Assembly: GCF_016894265.1 (NCBI RefSeq)
Contig: NZ_CP069791.1
Location: 1,674,001 to 1,738,000, forward strand
Source of the DNA: Corynebacterium tuberculostearicum
Lineage (GTDB): Bacteria; Actinomycetota; Actinomycetes; Mycobacteriales; Mycobacteriaceae
Length of the DNA: 64,000 bases
Direction: 5' to 3'
Position numbers and translations under genes: made by a program. Shown piece after piece: positions 1 to 12,713 of this stretch (position 1 is the first letter of the stretch; each line of letters starts with the position of its first letter). A model generated the notes under the pieces. The model saw only the letters and a list, made by a program, of their open reading frames with translations, was not told where the DNA came from and ran no database searches.

Positions 1-543
1 GGCGGCGAGGTGGTACGCATCGTGCCTCGCGTGAACTTCACCGAGCAGGGCGGCGACGCAGAGTTGCTGGGCGTCTACTTCGCTGATGAAGGCCAGTACT
101 TTGAAAACCGCATGTTGGTGGATCACTCCGTCCCTAATTGCCGCTCCCACGTCCTGTACAAGGGCGCACTGCAGGGCACCAAGGACAATGAGGCCCGCAC
201 CTGCTGGGTGGGCGATGTCCTTATCCGCTCCAATGCACAGGGCACCGATACCTACGAGACCAACAACAACCTGATTCTGACCGAGGGCGCTCGCGCGGAC
301 GCAATCCCTAATTTGGAAATTGAGACCGGTGAAATTACCGGTGCAGGCCACGCGGCCACCGTTGGTCGCTTCGATGACATCGAGTTGTTCTACCTGATGT
401 CTCGCGGTATTCCAGAGGCTGAAGCCCGCCGCCTCATCATCCGTGGCTTCTTCAATGAGGTCATCCACCGTATTCCGGTGCAGTCCCTGTCCGAGGAATT
501 GGAAAACCGCATTTCCGAAGAACTGGAAAAGATCTCCGCCTAA
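1..543 (+). CDS. sufD: Fe-S cluster assembly protein SufD, C-terminal part
   Basis: This is the C-terminal part of a SufD-type scaffold subunit. The reading frame is open from the first base of the window, so the true start lies upstream. SufB, SufC and SufD form the scaffold on which Fe-S clusters are assembled in the cytoplasm. The visible 180 residues carry the typical beta-helix end (motifs such as VDHSVPNCRSH and LYKGALQG) and the C-terminal helical part (SRGIPEAEARRLIIRGFF) shared by SufB and SufD. SufC follows 31 bases downstream, so the two are co-transcribed. SufB is the main alternative; the position directly before sufC and the sequence favour SufD. Family assignment is from recognition of these motifs. 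Confidence 0.9.
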   Translation, partial: GGEVVRIVPRVNFTEQGGDAELLGVYFADEGQYFENRMLVDHSVPNCRSHVLYKGALQGTKDNEARTCWVGDVLIRSNAQGTDTYETNNNLILTEGARADAIPNLEIETGEITGAGHAATVGRFDDIELFYLMSRGIPEAEARRLIIRGFFNEVIHRIPVQSLSEELENRISEELEKISA

Positions 544-573
544 ATCTTTCATAGAAGGAAAACCACACACATT

Positions 574-1332
574 ATGTCTACTCTGGAAATTAAGAACCTC
601 CACGCCCAGGTGCTGCCGACGGAAGAAGGCGGCGAGCCGAAGGAAATCCTCAAGGGCGTTAACCTGACCATCAACTCCGGTGAGATCCACGCCATCATGG
701 GTCCGAACGGTTCCGGCAAGTCCACCTTGTCTTACACCATCGCCGGCCACCCAAAGTATGAGGTCACCGAGGGCGAGGTGCTTCTCGACGGCGAAAATCT
801 GCTGGAGATGCCCGTCGACGAGCGCGCTCGCGCCGGCCTCTTCTTGGCTATGCAGTACCCAACTGAGGTACCAGGCGTAAAGGTCTCTCAGTTCATGCGC
901 TCTGCAGTTACCTCCATTCGCGGTGAAGCACCGAAGCTGCGTGAATGGAACAAGGAGCTTACCCAGGCCCGCGAGAATTTGAAGATTGATAAGTCCTTCA
1001 TCTCCCGCTCCGTCAACGAAGGCTTCTCCGGCGGTGAGAAGAAGCGCCACGAAGTCATGCAGCTGGATATCCTGAAGCCGAAGTTCGCAGTTATGGACGA
1101 GACCGACTCCGGCCTGGACGTTGACGCTCTGCGCATCGTGTCTGAGGGCATCAATAGCTACCAGAAGGAAACCAATGGTGGCATCTTGATGATTACCCAC
1201 TACAAGCGCATCCTGAACTATGTGAAGCCGGACTTTGTGCACGTCTTTGCAGACGGTCAAGTCATCAAGACCGGTGGCGCCGAATTAGCGGATCAGCTCG
1301 AGTCTGACGGCTACGACCAGTTCCTGAAGTAA
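574..1332 (+). CDS. sufC: Fe-S cluster assembly ATPase SufC
   Basis: Cytoplasmic ABC-type ATPase that drives conformational change of the SufBD scaffold. The 252-residue protein has Walker A GPNGSGKST at about residues 43-51, the signature FSGGEKKR at about 151-158 and Walker B ending MDETDSGLD at about 174-182. This is the SufC form, with the unusual FSGGE signature and no membrane partner. Length is normal for the family. It starts at ATG 574 after an AGAAGGAAA ribosome site and sits between sufD and sufS in one operon on the same strand. Confidence 0.97.
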   Translation: MSTLEIKNLHAQVLPTEEGGEPKEILKGVNLTINSGEIHAIMGPNGSGKSTLSYTIAGHPKYEVTEGEVLLDGENLLEMPVDERARAGLFLAMQYPTEVPGVKVSQFMRSAVTSIRGEAPKLREWNKELTQARENLKIDKSFISRSVNEGFSGGEKKRHEVMQLDILKPKFAVMDETDSGLDVDALRIVSEGINSYQKETNGGILMITHYKRILNYVKPDFVHVFADGQVIKTGGAELADQLESDGYDQFLK

Positions 1333-1368
1333 GGACCGACCACGGGCCGGTCAACCGCGACTATCTAA

Positions 1369-3074
<1,706 letters not shown>

Positions 3075-3482
3075 ATGACCGAACCCGTAGATCCCTATCA
3101 GAACGAGAACTCTTCATTCTCCGGCAGCGGCGAGCGCCCGGAGCAGACTGAAGAGCAGATCTCTAAGGCCTTTGATGTCACCGAATTCATGCGTGATGTC
3201 ATTGACCCCGAGCTCGGCATTAACGTCGTCGACCTGGGTCTTGTCTATGACCTCTGGTTTGAAGAGGACAATGGCAAGGAAATCGTCATGATCAATATGA
3301 CGTTGACCTCGCCGGCCTGCCCGCTGACCGATGTCATTGCGGAACAGGTGGAAGACATCGTCAAGGCAAATAAGCTGGCCGATGCCGTCCGCATCAACTG
3401 GGTATGGATGCCACCATGGGGCCCGCAGATGATTACTGAGGAGGGCCGCGAGCAGCTTCAGGCCCTCGGCTTCGCGGTCTAA
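3075..3482 (+). CDS. SufT-like Fe-S assembly factor (DUF59 / MIP18 family)
   Basis: Last gene of the suf operon, starting directly after the sufU stop. The 135-residue protein is a MIP18/DUF59 domain: RDVIDPELGINVVDLGLVYD gives the family core and the conserved cysteine lies in TSPACPLTD. Related proteins (SufT, PaaD, human MIP18) help mature Fe-S proteins in the cytoplasm. The N-terminal 35 residues are acidic and polar and probably disordered. In this context a SufT role is likely; the exact client proteins cannot be read from sequence. Confidence 0.9.
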   Translation: MTEPVDPYQNENSSFSGSGERPEQTEEQISKAFDVTEFMRDVIDPELGINVVDLGLVYDLWFEEDNGKEIVMINMTLTSPACPLTDVIAEQVEDIVKANKLADAVRINWVWMPPWGPQMITEEGREQLQALGFAV

Positions 3483-3500
3483 AATCGCGTATTAATCACA

Positions 3501-3549
3501 CGCCCCCAGCAGCGCATTTCTCGGACTAGGGAAGCGGCTGTTGGGGGCG
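3501..3549 (+). terminator. Probable terminator of the suf operon
   Basis: An inverted repeat lies 18 bases after the last suf stop. Left arm CGCCCCCAGCAGC (3501-3513) pairs with GCTGTTGGGGGCG (3537-3549) with one mismatch across a 23-base loop. There is no clear T-run on the plus strand, so it may act as a weak or structure-only terminator. Confidence 0.6.
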
Positions 3550-3596
3550 TTAGTGCGTCTTAGCGTTGGCGGCGTCAATTGCTAGACTATTTCTTC

Positions 3597-5228
<1,632 letters not shown>

Positions 5229-5234
5229 GGATTT

Positions 5235-6557
5235 ATGAAGACACTGCTGGAGAGGATGCCCGCCTGGCGGGAGAAGTTTTGGCTCATCCCCGCCGTGGCG
5301 GTGGCCATAGCCGCGATCGGCGCGGAATTGCTCATTGCGGTTGGTAGCAATTTTGATGTGTCGGCCACGCTCTTTTATGACGGCAGCGCCGATAGTGCGC
5401 AAGGGATTTTAAGCGCGGTAGCAACCTCGTCACTCTCCTTGGCCGGCACCCTCTTTTTCATCACGCTGACCGCGCTATCCGGTGTCGTCACGGTGATGGG
5501 CCCGCGTCTACTGCACGAGTTTTTAAAAGATCGCTCCATTCAATCCACGTTGGCGATCTACCTGGCAACCTTTATTTTTGCGCTCCTATCCTTGCGCGCG
5601 GTCCGAACCGGCGGCGGTGGGGAAGAAGAATATGTTCCTTCCCTGAATGTAGCCGTCACGGTGCTGCTGGCCATCGCCTGCGTTGTCTTCCTTATCTACT
5701 TCATCGTGCACATTGCGCAATCGATCAGCATGTCCCACGTGGTGCACGTCGTTGCCCAAGACGTAGAGAGCCACATGCGCCGGCTCATCCGCCGCGGTGA
5801 GGAGGAAGAGAAAGTAGAAGCGCCGGGGCCAGAGTTCTACACGAACGCGCAAAAGCGCCGCAGTAGTGAGACTGGCTATCTCAAATTTGTGGACTATGAC
5901 GCCATTGCTCAGGCTGCGGCGGAGGAAAATTGTGCGGTGCACCTGGGCGTCGCACCGGGAGACCTAGTGCTGGAAGGCGAGGTCATTGCCCACGGCGTGC
6001 CACGTTTGCCGGAAAACATTGAGCGACATATCGTGCTCACGCAGTACCGCGAAAACGCCTCTGCCCACGACCCTCGGTTTACTGCCCGGCACCTTGCAGA
6101 AATTGCTGCCCGCGCTTTGAGCACCGGAGTTAATGACCCTTTTACGGTAATCGATATCATTGACCGCTTCACCCAGATCCTCACCGTGATTGGGGATAAG
6201 CGGCTTCCGCAGGGCATTGTGCATGTCAACGGCGAGTTTCGGCTGGATTATCAAACCTTTAGCTATGCCGAAATCGTCGAGGCGATGTTTACACAGATTC
6301 GGCGCGACGCGGCCGATAATGCGGAGATTTACCTCAGCATGCTGGATAACCTCGCTAAGGTGGTTGCTCTTCTTCGCACAGCGGAACGCCGACGCGTGCT
6401 TGACGACGCCGCCCGGGCCATCTACTCCGATGCTCGTCGCCAGGTAGGCGGCGAGGTGGAGCTGCAACAGTTGGAGGATTCCTACCAGCACTTTCAGGCA
6501 AACCTAGCTGCGTGGGCGGAATCCGATAAGCCGGGCGAGGAGCACGCCGCGGACTAG
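5235..6557 (+). CDS. DUF2254 membrane protein
   Basis: Predicted integral membrane protein of 440 residues in the DUF2254 family, function unknown. The N-terminal third has several hydrophobic segments (for example WLIPAVAVAIAAIGAELLIA, a second near residues 60-85, and a pair near 105-120 and 135-160). The rest is soluble and contains the family motif RALSTGVNDPFT followed by a long helical end. It starts at ATG 5235, six bases after the ABC-F stop, and is probably co-transcribed with it. Confidence 0.85.
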   Translation: MKTLLERMPAWREKFWLIPAVAVAIAAIGAELLIAVGSNFDVSATLFYDGSADSAQGILSAVATSSLSLAGTLFFITLTALSGVVTVMGPRLLHEFLKDRSIQSTLAIYLATFIFALLSLRAVRTGGGGEEEYVPSLNVAVTVLLAIACVVFLIYFIVHIAQSISMSHVVHVVAQDVESHMRRLIRRGEEEEKVEAPGPEFYTNAQKRRSSETGYLKFVDYDAIAQAAAEENCAVHLGVAPGDLVLEGEVIAHGVPRLPENIERHIVLTQYRENASAHDPRFTARHLAEIAARALSTGVNDPFTVIDIIDRFTQILTVIGDKRLPQGIVHVNGEFRLDYQTFSYAEIVEAMFTQIRRDAADNAEIYLSMLDNLAKVVALLRTAERRRVLDDAARAIYSDARRQVGGEVELQQLEDSYQHFQANLAAWAESDKPGEEHAAD

Positions 6558-6581
6558 TCCGCGGCGCGGTTGTCGCTGGCG

Positions 6582-7946
6582 CTAGTTGCGGAATCCATGC
6601 ACCGGGGCGGGGATGAAGCCACCGCGGTTAATGAACTGCGCATTGCCCACTTGATTGACCGGGATGACAGGGGCGTAGCCAAGAAGCCCGCCGAAGCTGA
6701 CCTCGTCGCCTACCTGAGCGCCAGGTACCGGAATGACGCGTACTGCGGTGGTTTTATGGTTCATCACGCCAATGGCGGCCTCATCAGCGATCATGCCCGA
6801 GATCGTCGCGGCAGAGGTATCGCCCGGCAGCGCAATCATGTCGAAGCCAACCGAGCAAATAGCGGTCATGGCCTCCAGCTTGTCCATGGAAATGGAGCCG
6901 GACTTGACCGCATCGATCATGCCTTTGTCCTCGGAAACGGGGATGAAGGAACCTGACAACCCGCCCACGCGGGAACAAGCCATCATGCCGCCCTTCTTAA
7001 CGGCGTCGTTAAGCAGAGTCAAGGCTGCAGTGGTGCCGTGGGTGCCTACCTGGTCTAGGCCCATGTGCTCCAAGATGTGCGCAACCGAATCGCCCAATTC
7101 GGCGGTGGGGGCAAGCGAAAGGTCGATGATGCCGAAAGGAACGCCCAGGCGCTCCGAGGCCATGTTGCCCACCAGCTGCCCGGCGCGAGTGATCTTGAAC
7201 GCTGCCTTCTTCACCTCTTCTGCAACCTGGTCTAAGCTGGCTCCCTCCAGCGAGCCCAAGGCACGGTCGACCACACCCGGGCCAGAAACGCCCACGGAGA
7301 CCACACAATCGGGTTCCTCAATGCCGTGGAAGGCACCGGCCATAAAGGGGTTATCTCCCACGGAGTTAGCAAAGACCACCAGCTTGGCGCACGCAATGGC
7401 GGAATTGTCCTTGGTCAGCTCGGCCGCTTCCTTGATGACCTCGCCCATTTTCTTCGCCGCATCCATGTTGATGCCCGCGCGGGAGCTGGCGATGTTTACG
7501 GAGGAACACACAACGTCCGTAGTAGCCAGCGCCTCCGGAATGGAGCTGATGAGCTTTTGCTCCGCGGTGGTAGCGCCTTTTTCTACCAAGGCGGAATAGC
7601 CGCCCACGAAGTTGACGCCAACCTCTTTTGCCGCCTTGTCCAGCGCCTTTGCTGCGTCAACGGGGTTTCCCTCTACGCCGGCCACCACTAACGAGATGGG
7701 GGTTACGGAGATGCGCTTATTCACAATGGGGATACCGAGCTCGCCCTCGATGCCTTCGCATACCTCGACGAGGCGCCCTGCCTGCTGGGTGACGCGGTCA
7801 TAGATGGCCTGGCAGGTAGCCTCCATGGTGGAGCGGGTGCATCCGAGGAGCGAGATGCCCATGGTCACGGTGCGGATATCGAGACGATAGTTCTCAATCA
7901 TCTCGATGGTGTCCAAGATATTGGTGGTATTAAAACGCGTACTCAT
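6582..7946 (-). CDS. DUF711 / PFL-like family protein (UPF0210)
   Basis: Protein of 454 residues in the UPF0210 (DUF711) family, which has a fold related to pyruvate formate-lyase but lacks the radical glycine chemistry as far as known. Recognisable stretches include NILDTIEMI at the N-terminus, [12 protein letters not shown] and [16 protein letters not shown] sequence (here [12 protein letters not shown]). It starts one base after the stop of the upstream ACT-domain gene on the same strand. This ACT-DUF711 pairing is conserved in many bacteria, and the ACT protein probably regulates or partners it. Confidence 0.93.
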   Translation of the reverse strand: MSTRFNTTNILDTIEMIENYRLDIRTVTMGISLLGCTRSTMEATCQAIYDRVTQQAGRLVEVCEGIEGELGIPIVNKRISVTPISLVVAGVEGNPVDAAKALDKAAKEVGVNFVGGYSALVEKGATTAEQKLISSIPEALATTDVVCSSVNIASSRAGINMDAAKKMGEVIKEAAELTKDNSAIACAKLVVFANSVGDNPFMAGAFHGIEEPDCVVSVGVSGPGVVDRALGSLEGASLDQVAEEVKKAAFKITRAGQLVGNMASERLGVPFGIIDLSLAPTAELGDSVAHILEHMGLDQVGTHGTTAALTLLNDAVKKGGMMACSRVGGLSGSFIPVSEDKGMIDAVKSGSISMDKLEAMTAICSVGFDMIALPGDTSAATISGMIADEAAIGVMNHKTTAVRVIPVPGAQVGDEVSFGGLLGYAPVIPVNQVGNAQFINRGGFIPAPVHGFRN

Positions 7947-7947
7947 T

Positions 7948-8217
7948 CTAAATCTCGTTCATGGCGGTGAAGAGGTCTTCGGACTGAATGCGGATGGACT
8001 GGTGCTTTTCTTCCGCAACGGGGCGCATGCGCTCCTTAATGGTTTGGATGGAGACCTTGTCCGCATCGAATTCGACGCGCAGGATCATGGTGAAGTATCC
8101 GCCCATGAGCGTCTGGGAGACGTCGATGACGTTGATATCGAGTTCTGCAAGGGTAGTGGTCACCGCGGCGATGATGCCGGTGCTATCGGCACCGGTGACG
8201 GTCATAATGGCATACAT
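7948..8217 (-). CDS. ACT domain protein (UPF0237)
   Basis: Small 89-residue protein made of a single ACT domain ([19 protein letters not shown], then an ILRVEFDA strand). ACT domains usually bind amino acids or similar ligands. I place the start at ATG 8217 rather than further upstream, because the extra upstream residues are arginine-rich and unlike the family, and because a -10 hexamer TAGAAT (8230-8225 on the minus strand) ends seven bases before this ATG, as for a leaderless transcript. It is followed directly by the DUF711 gene. Confidence 0.92.
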   Translation of the reverse strand: MYAIMTVTGADSTGIIAAVTTTLAELDINVIDVSQTLMGGYFTMILRVEFDADKVSIQTIKERMRPVAEEKHQSIRIQSEDLFTAMNEI

Positions 8218-8321
8218 GCATGCAATTCTATCTGCTTGCCGGGCGCGCCGCGGTGGTTTGTGCGTGCCGGAGTAAGGAGGCCGTCTGCACGCCGACCGCG
8301 CCGTTGTTACGGTGGGGAGGT

Positions 8322-8996
8322 ATGACTGATAAGAAGAAGTTTCTGTACATCGGTGGACACGGCAAGGTCGGGCTGCTGACCGCACCTAAGCTGGTTGAGG
8401 CCGGTCATGAGGTCCACTCCCTCATCCGCAATCCGGAGCAAAAGGCCGAGATTGAAAAGCTCGGCGCGACCCCGGTTATGGCGGATATTACTGAACAAAC
8501 CGTGGATCAGTGGGCAGAGCTTTTCGCCGCTTATGACGCTGTAGTCTGGGGCGCCGGCAATGGCGGCCGCGGTGGGGCAGACCTCACTTGGGCCGTCGAC
8601 CGCGACGGCGCCCTCGCTACCCTCGACGCGATGGACCAGTTACAACAGGAGGGCAAGAATGTACCTGCCTATGTGATGATCTCCTACGTCGGCTCCCAGG
8701 TAGCAACCACGGATCCTGCCGATGAGAAGTGGTATGCCTACGTGGAGTCCAAGAAGGAAGTAGACAACCGCCTTGTACAGGCCAGCTACCCGCACCTCAT
8801 CCTCAAGCCAGCGATGCTGACCGAGGAACCAGCCAAGGGCCTGGAAATGATTGAGGATAAGATGCTGAAGGAGTCTATGACTTCTTCCCGCGAGCTGGTT
8901 GCGGACGTCATCGTCGAGGCCCTTGGCCGCGAAAACCTGCCGGAATCCCCGCTTGCCTTCGTTGATGGCGACAATCCAGTGAGCTCTATCAAGTAA
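8322..8996 (+). CDS. NAD(P)H-binding SDR-like protein
   Basis: Protein of 224 residues with an N-terminal Rossmann motif YIGGHGKVG, typical of atypical short-chain dehydrogenases of the NAD(P)H-binding (NmrA/YwnB-like) type. Later segments (VVWGAGNGG, VMISYVGSQ, Y-V-E-S-K-K) fit the same family, with YVESKK resembling the YxxxK pair. Start ATG 8322 is supported by a -10 hexamer TACGGT (8308-8313) eight bases before it; a GGGGAGG run is present but too close to the ATG to be a good ribosome site. Substrate unknown. Confidence 0.88.
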   Translation: MTDKKKFLYIGGHGKVGLLTAPKLVEAGHEVHSLIRNPEQKAEIEKLGATPVMADITEQTVDQWAELFAAYDAVVWGAGNGGRGGADLTWAVDRDGALATLDAMDQLQQEGKNVPAYVMISYVGSQVATTDPADEKWYAYVESKKEVDNRLVQASYPHLILKPAMLTEEPAKGLEMIEDKMLKESMTSSRELVADVIVEALGRENLPESPLAFVDGDNPVSSIK

Positions 8997-9017
8997 GGCG
9001 CTAAACTGGCTGGCATT

Positions 9018-9989
9018 ATGACTGCTAAGCCACCAGCCGTACTTATTGATTGCGATCCCGGTATCGATGATTGCCTCGCCCTCATGTACTTGGCGGGTCT
9101 GCATCATGCCGGTGAGATCGAGCTGGTGGGCGTTACCACCACGGCCGGCAACGTCGAGGTCCACCAGACCGCGGCTAATGCCCGCTGGATTTTGGACCTT
9201 TGCTCGCTTGCCGACGTCCCCGTAGCCCCCGGCGTACCCCAACCCCTCAAGGTGGATCTCACCACCACCCCTGAGACCCATGGCCCGACAGGGCTGGGCT
9301 ATGCACATGCCCCCGCTGCCGCCGCCAAGCTGCAACAGCGCGATTGGCAGCAGGTATGGGAAGAAGCATTAGCCACCCACGACGATCTGCAGCTGATCGT
9401 TTCCGGACCAGTCACCAACCTTGCCGCTTTCGAAGCAACCCATAGCGAGGCTGCCGCGCGCTTCGGTGCCATCACAATCATGGGCGGCGCGGTCAATTAC
9501 CGCGGAAACACCACGCCAACTGCCGAGTGGAACTTTTGGGTGGATCCACACGCCGCCGCCCAACATTTTCATTCAACCGCCCCACGCGTTCTCACCACGC
9601 TATGTTCCCTCGAAGTAACGGAACAGTTTCTCATCACCCCGCAGCGCCTAGACGAGGCCCTAGAAATGTTGGGGGAGCACCCCACGGCACAAATCCTGCC
9701 GGACGTGCTGCGTTTTTATTTTGAATTCCACCAGGCACAAGGGGAGGGATATCAAGCTCAGATCCACGACCTCTTGACCTGCATGATTGCCCTGGGGCGC
9801 ATCCCTTATGAAGCGACAGAAACCACCGTGGACGTCGAGGCGGAATCGTCACTGTTGCGGGGCACCTGCGTTGCAGATTTGCGCAACCATTGGGGCCGCG
9901 CCCACAACGCGCGGCTGGTAACAAGAGCAGACATGGAGGCCGCACACCACGAATGCGCGCGGGGATTGACGCTATTGGCTTCGCATTAG
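9018..9989 (+). CDS. Inosine/uridine-preferring nucleoside hydrolase family protein
   Basis: Hydrolase of 323 residues that splits the N-glycosidic bond of ribonucleosides to base and ribose. The calcium-binding signature is present near the N-terminus, IDCDPGIDDCLAL, with D11, D13, D17 and D18, and IMGGAVNYRGNTTP and AEWNFWVDP supply the family core. Start ATG 9018 follows a TAAACT hexamer at 9002-9007. An ECF importer begins 146 bases downstream on the same strand, which suggests uptake and cleavage of the same kind of compound. The base specificity cannot be told from sequence. Confidence 0.9.
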   Translation: MTAKPPAVLIDCDPGIDDCLALMYLAGLHHAGEIELVGVTTTAGNVEVHQTAANARWILDLCSLADVPVAPGVPQPLKVDLTTTPETHGPTGLGYAHAPAAAAKLQQRDWQQVWEEALATHDDLQLIVSGPVTNLAAFEATHSEAAARFGAITIMGGAVNYRGNTTPTAEWNFWVDPHAAAQHFHSTAPRVLTTLCSLEVTEQFLITPQRLDEALEMLGEHPTAQILPDVLRFYFEFHQAQGEGYQAQIHDLLTCMIALGRIPYEATETTVDVEAESSLLRGTCVADLRNHWGRAHNARLVTRADMEAAHHECARGLTLLASH

Positions 9990-10135
9990 TAGCTTTTAAC
10001 ACGCAGAGCCTCTACTATTATCCGCGGCGCACGGGCCGTGCAAGCTCGCTTTCCGAGGTGACATAGGAACGCAGCACCATCCGCGGTCGTCGTTTATTTT
10101 GCCCATTTTTCGGTATATGGATTTGGACTTTTACT

Positions 10136-10882
10136 GTGTCACAGCTTTCTCTCACCCCCGCCCGCAAGGCTATGGTCATCGCGGGTGCTCTCATTGTCGC
10201 CGCAACCTGGATTTATCTGGTTCTTCTGCGTCCTACTGATTGGGAATCCGTTGCCGGCTCGACAGAGGCGCTTATTACCCTCGCCGGCTACCTCGTTGGC
10301 GCCGCGCTCCTTCTAGCCGGCACCGTTCCGGCGCTACCGGCGCGAACCATCGCCATCATCCCGGTAGCGCTAGTGCTCAATATTGTTGTCGGCGAAATCA
10401 TCGGTTCTATCGGCGTTCCGCTGTATATCGACTCCGTGGGAACGATCCTGGTAGCCGCGCTCGCGGGACCCATCGCCGGATTGGCTACTGGTACCTTGTC
10501 CTCCGTCGTATGGGGACTGTTGAACCCCGCCGCTTTGCCCTTCGCCGCTGTGTCCGCCGCCACGGGTTTCCTCTCTGGACTGGTAATCAAGAAGGGCGCT
10601 TTCACTAAGGTGTGGTGGGTCATTCTCAGCGGCGCCATCATCGGCATCATTTCCGGCATGCTCGCCGCACCAGTAGCTGCCTTTGTTTATGGCGGTACCG
10701 CAGGTCTTGGTACGGGCGCAGTTGTTTCGCTCTTTCGAGAACTGGGCAATTCCCTCATCGCCTCGGTTACGCTGCAGTCCTTTATTTCGGATCCCCTGGA
10801 TAAGGCACTGGTCTTCCTCATTGTCTGGGCAGCGGTCAAAGCACTGCCGCAGCGCACCCGAGAATCCCTCCAGCCACGTTAA
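10136..10882 (+). CDS. ECF transporter S component (substrate-binding membrane subunit)
   Basis: Hydrophobic protein of 248 residues with about six membrane segments and the small-residue-rich motifs of ECF S components (IGSIGVPLYIDSVGTILVA, AGPIAGLATGTLSSVVWG). These subunits bind a vitamin or similar small molecule and toppled by their energising module bring it inside. Start GTG 10136. The stop overlaps the start of the T component by one base (TAATG). Substrate is not known; the nucleoside hydrolase just upstream suggests a nucleoside or related compound, which is inference only. Confidence 0.85.
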   Translation: MSQLSLTPARKAMVIAGALIVAATWIYLVLLRPTDWESVAGSTEALITLAGYLVGAALLLAGTVPALPARTIAIIPVALVLNIVVGEIIGSIGVPLYIDSVGTILVAALAGPIAGLATGTLSSVVWGLLNPAALPFAAVSAATGFLSGLVIKKGAFTKVWWVILSGAIIGIISGMLAAPVAAFVYGGTAGLGTGAVVSLFRELGNSLIASVTLQSFISDPLDKALVFLIVWAAVKALPQRTRESLQPR

Positions 10883-11574
10883 TGCACGTCCTTCATCCCG
10901 CCACCGTCGTCACCATCGCGGCCTGCGGCTGGGTCCTTACTTTGGCGCTGAATACCCCGGTGGCGTCGGCAAGCGTAGTGCTTATCGCCCTAGCCTGCGG
11001 TACTGCCGCTACCCGCAACGCTTCCGTGATTTTGACAACTGTGGCGTTAAGCGCCCCAGCGGCCCTTTCCATGCTGGTCATTCACGCCCCCTACGGTGAT
11101 GACCCAGTGCTGCCGCTGGTAACAAGCGACGGCCTGGTGCTCGCCGCCACCCTCACCCTGCGGTTCTGCGCCCTCATGGCCTGCTTCATCGCGGCCATGG
11201 CAGTGCTGCGCATTGCTGATATCGCCAAGTGGCTGCAAGTTTCGCGCGCTGGCCACAAGGTCGCGTATATCGTTGGAGCCTCCCTACAAACCCTGCCCCA
11301 AGGTGCGCACGCATGGCGTTGCGTCCGCGAAGCCAACCAGCTCGCAGGCATCACCGTGACTTGGCGCAATACCATCTCGCGCGTCATTATTCCCGTTATC
11401 GCTCGCCTCCTTACCCAAGGAACCCAACGTGGCCAGGCCCTCGCCGCCGTCGGATTCGACCAGGAAGGGCAACGCAGCCTATTGCGCCCCGTTTCCGATT
11501 CCATGGCCTCCCGCGTCGTACGCTTCCTCATTCCGCTAGTAACCCTTGCGGTGGTGATTGCTACATGGATCTAG
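10882..11574 (+). CDS. ECF transporter T component (transmembrane energy-coupling subunit)
   Basis: Membrane protein of 230 residues in the EcfT/CbiQ family. It has four to five hydrophobic segments, and the cytoplasmic coupling helices contain ARxxG-like sequences typical of EcfT (for example RLLTQGTQRGQALAAVGFD, with the second short motif RGQALAAVG). The family's role is to connect the S component to the ATPases. It overlaps the S gene by one base and the ATPase gene by ten bases, so the three form one coupled operon. Confidence 0.85.
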   Translation: MHVLHPATVVTIAACGWVLTLALNTPVASASVVLIALACGTAATRNASVILTTVALSAPAALSMLVIHAPYGDDPVLPLVTSDGLVLAATLTLRFCALMACFIAAMAVLRIADIAKWLQVSRAGHKVAYIVGASLQTLPQGAHAWRCVREANQLAGITVTWRNTISRVIIPVIARLLTQGTQRGQALAAVGFDQEGQRSLLRPVSDSMASRVVRFLIPLVTLAVVIATWI

Positions 11575-12701
11575 CCCGCATTAAGCCCACCCCTGGGGCC
11601 ATTTATCAAGTACTCGTCGAGCCTGACACAGCCGTCGAAGACGTTGCCGTGGAACTAGCCGAGCACCTATCTACCGAAGCCATCATCGGTACGGATGCCT
11701 CAGCACAGATTAGCTTCCTGCGGGAAACCTGTATCGAAGAAGTAGTTTTAGGCCTCGAAAATGCCGGCGTTCCTGCCCCTGAAATGCAGCGGCGCGGGGA
11801 GCGAATGCTTCGCGCCGTGGGCCTGTCTGACTACCGCGAACACGATCCAACACAGCTATCCGGTGGCCAAACACGCAGGCTTGCGGCTGCCTGTGTCGCC
11901 ATTCGCGATCCGGAAGTCATGATTGTGTGCGAGCCTGCAGCCGGGCTTGATGCTGACTCGCGCACGCAAGTGGTTCGCCTCTTGCAGGAATTGCCGGAAA
12001 CCTGCGTCATTTCTATATCCAGTGCTTCCTGGCAAGAATTGGGTGGGCACATCATTGGAACAGACCCACTCGTAGCGGCCGTAGACTTACCGCGGGTTTC
12101 TGCAAGCCCCCGGACAGGGAGTATCGGTCCGCTAACAGCACGCAGGGGTGCAGCAAAGAAGAAATGGTGGCACTTTTCTCAGCCCCGTGGCACTTCCTTC
12201 AGCGTCGGACCGGTAGAAATCCCTATCGCGAAATCTGCGGTTACGTGGCTGCGAGGCGATAATGGCAGTGGCAAGACCACGCTCCTGCGCGCTGCTGCTG
12301 GGCTCGATGGCGCCGGAGCTGTCCCGAATCCACCCGCTCTTGCCTTGCAATCGCCGTTTGATCAGGCGGTATTTCCAACGGTGGAGGAATTCGTCCCCAA
12401 CGACACCTTGCGCAACCTGCTGGGACTAAATCCGGCAGATCATCCTCTCGACCTATCATCGTCTCGCCTGCGGCTTGCGCAGATTGCCCACGTGATCGGG
12501 CAGCAGCGACCGGTGGTTCTGCTCGACGAACCAGACACCTTGCTTTCAGCTGCTGACCGCTGGCTCATGCACCAACTTATCCACCACGCACTGCAGTCCG
12601 GCAGCGCCCTCGCAGTTACCTGCCACGATCCTAAGTTTGTGGCTGAAATAGAAACCTATGCTGAAGTAACGGAAAAGACACTGCCGGCGCAGCATCTATA
12701 A
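11565..12701 (+). CDS. ECF transporter fused ATPase with split ABC motifs
   Basis: Protein of 378 residues that fuses the two ECF ATPase halves. The N-terminal half has a good signature LSGGQTRRLAAA and a Walker B-like VMIVCEPAAGLD but no P-loop. The C-terminal half has a good P-loop RGDNGSGKTTLL and Walker B VVLLDEPDTLL, but the signature is replaced by LDLSSSRLRLAQ. Together they could form one complete composite ATP site and one dead site. Start ATG 11565 lies inside the end of the T gene; longer in-frame extension to 11229 overlaps the whole T gene end and is rejected. It is shorter than usual two-domain EcfA fusions (about 450-550 residues). Confidence 0.85.
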   Translation: MDLARIKPTPGAIYQVLVEPDTAVEDVAVELAEHLSTEAIIGTDASAQISFLRETCIEEVVLGLENAGVPAPEMQRRGERMLRAVGLSDYREHDPTQLSGGQTRRLAAACVAIRDPEVMIVCEPAAGLDADSRTQVVRLLQELPETCVISISSASWQELGGHIIGTDPLVAAVDLPRVSASPRTGSIGPLTARRGAAKKKWWHFSQPRGTSFSVGPVEIPIAKSAVTWLRGDNGSGKTTLLRAAAGLDGAGAVPNPPALALQSPFDQAVFPTVEEFVPNDTLRNLLGLNPADHPLDLSSSRLRLAQIAHVIGQQRPVVLLDEPDTLLSAADRWLMHQLIHHALQSGSALAVTCHDPKFVAEIETYAEVTEKTLPAQHL

Positions 12702-12713
12702 GCACATACAAAA

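Noticed and set aside
11229..11564. Long N-terminal extension of the ECF ATPase
   Set aside because: It lies inside the T-component gene in another frame, is arginine- and proline-rich and unlike any ATPase.
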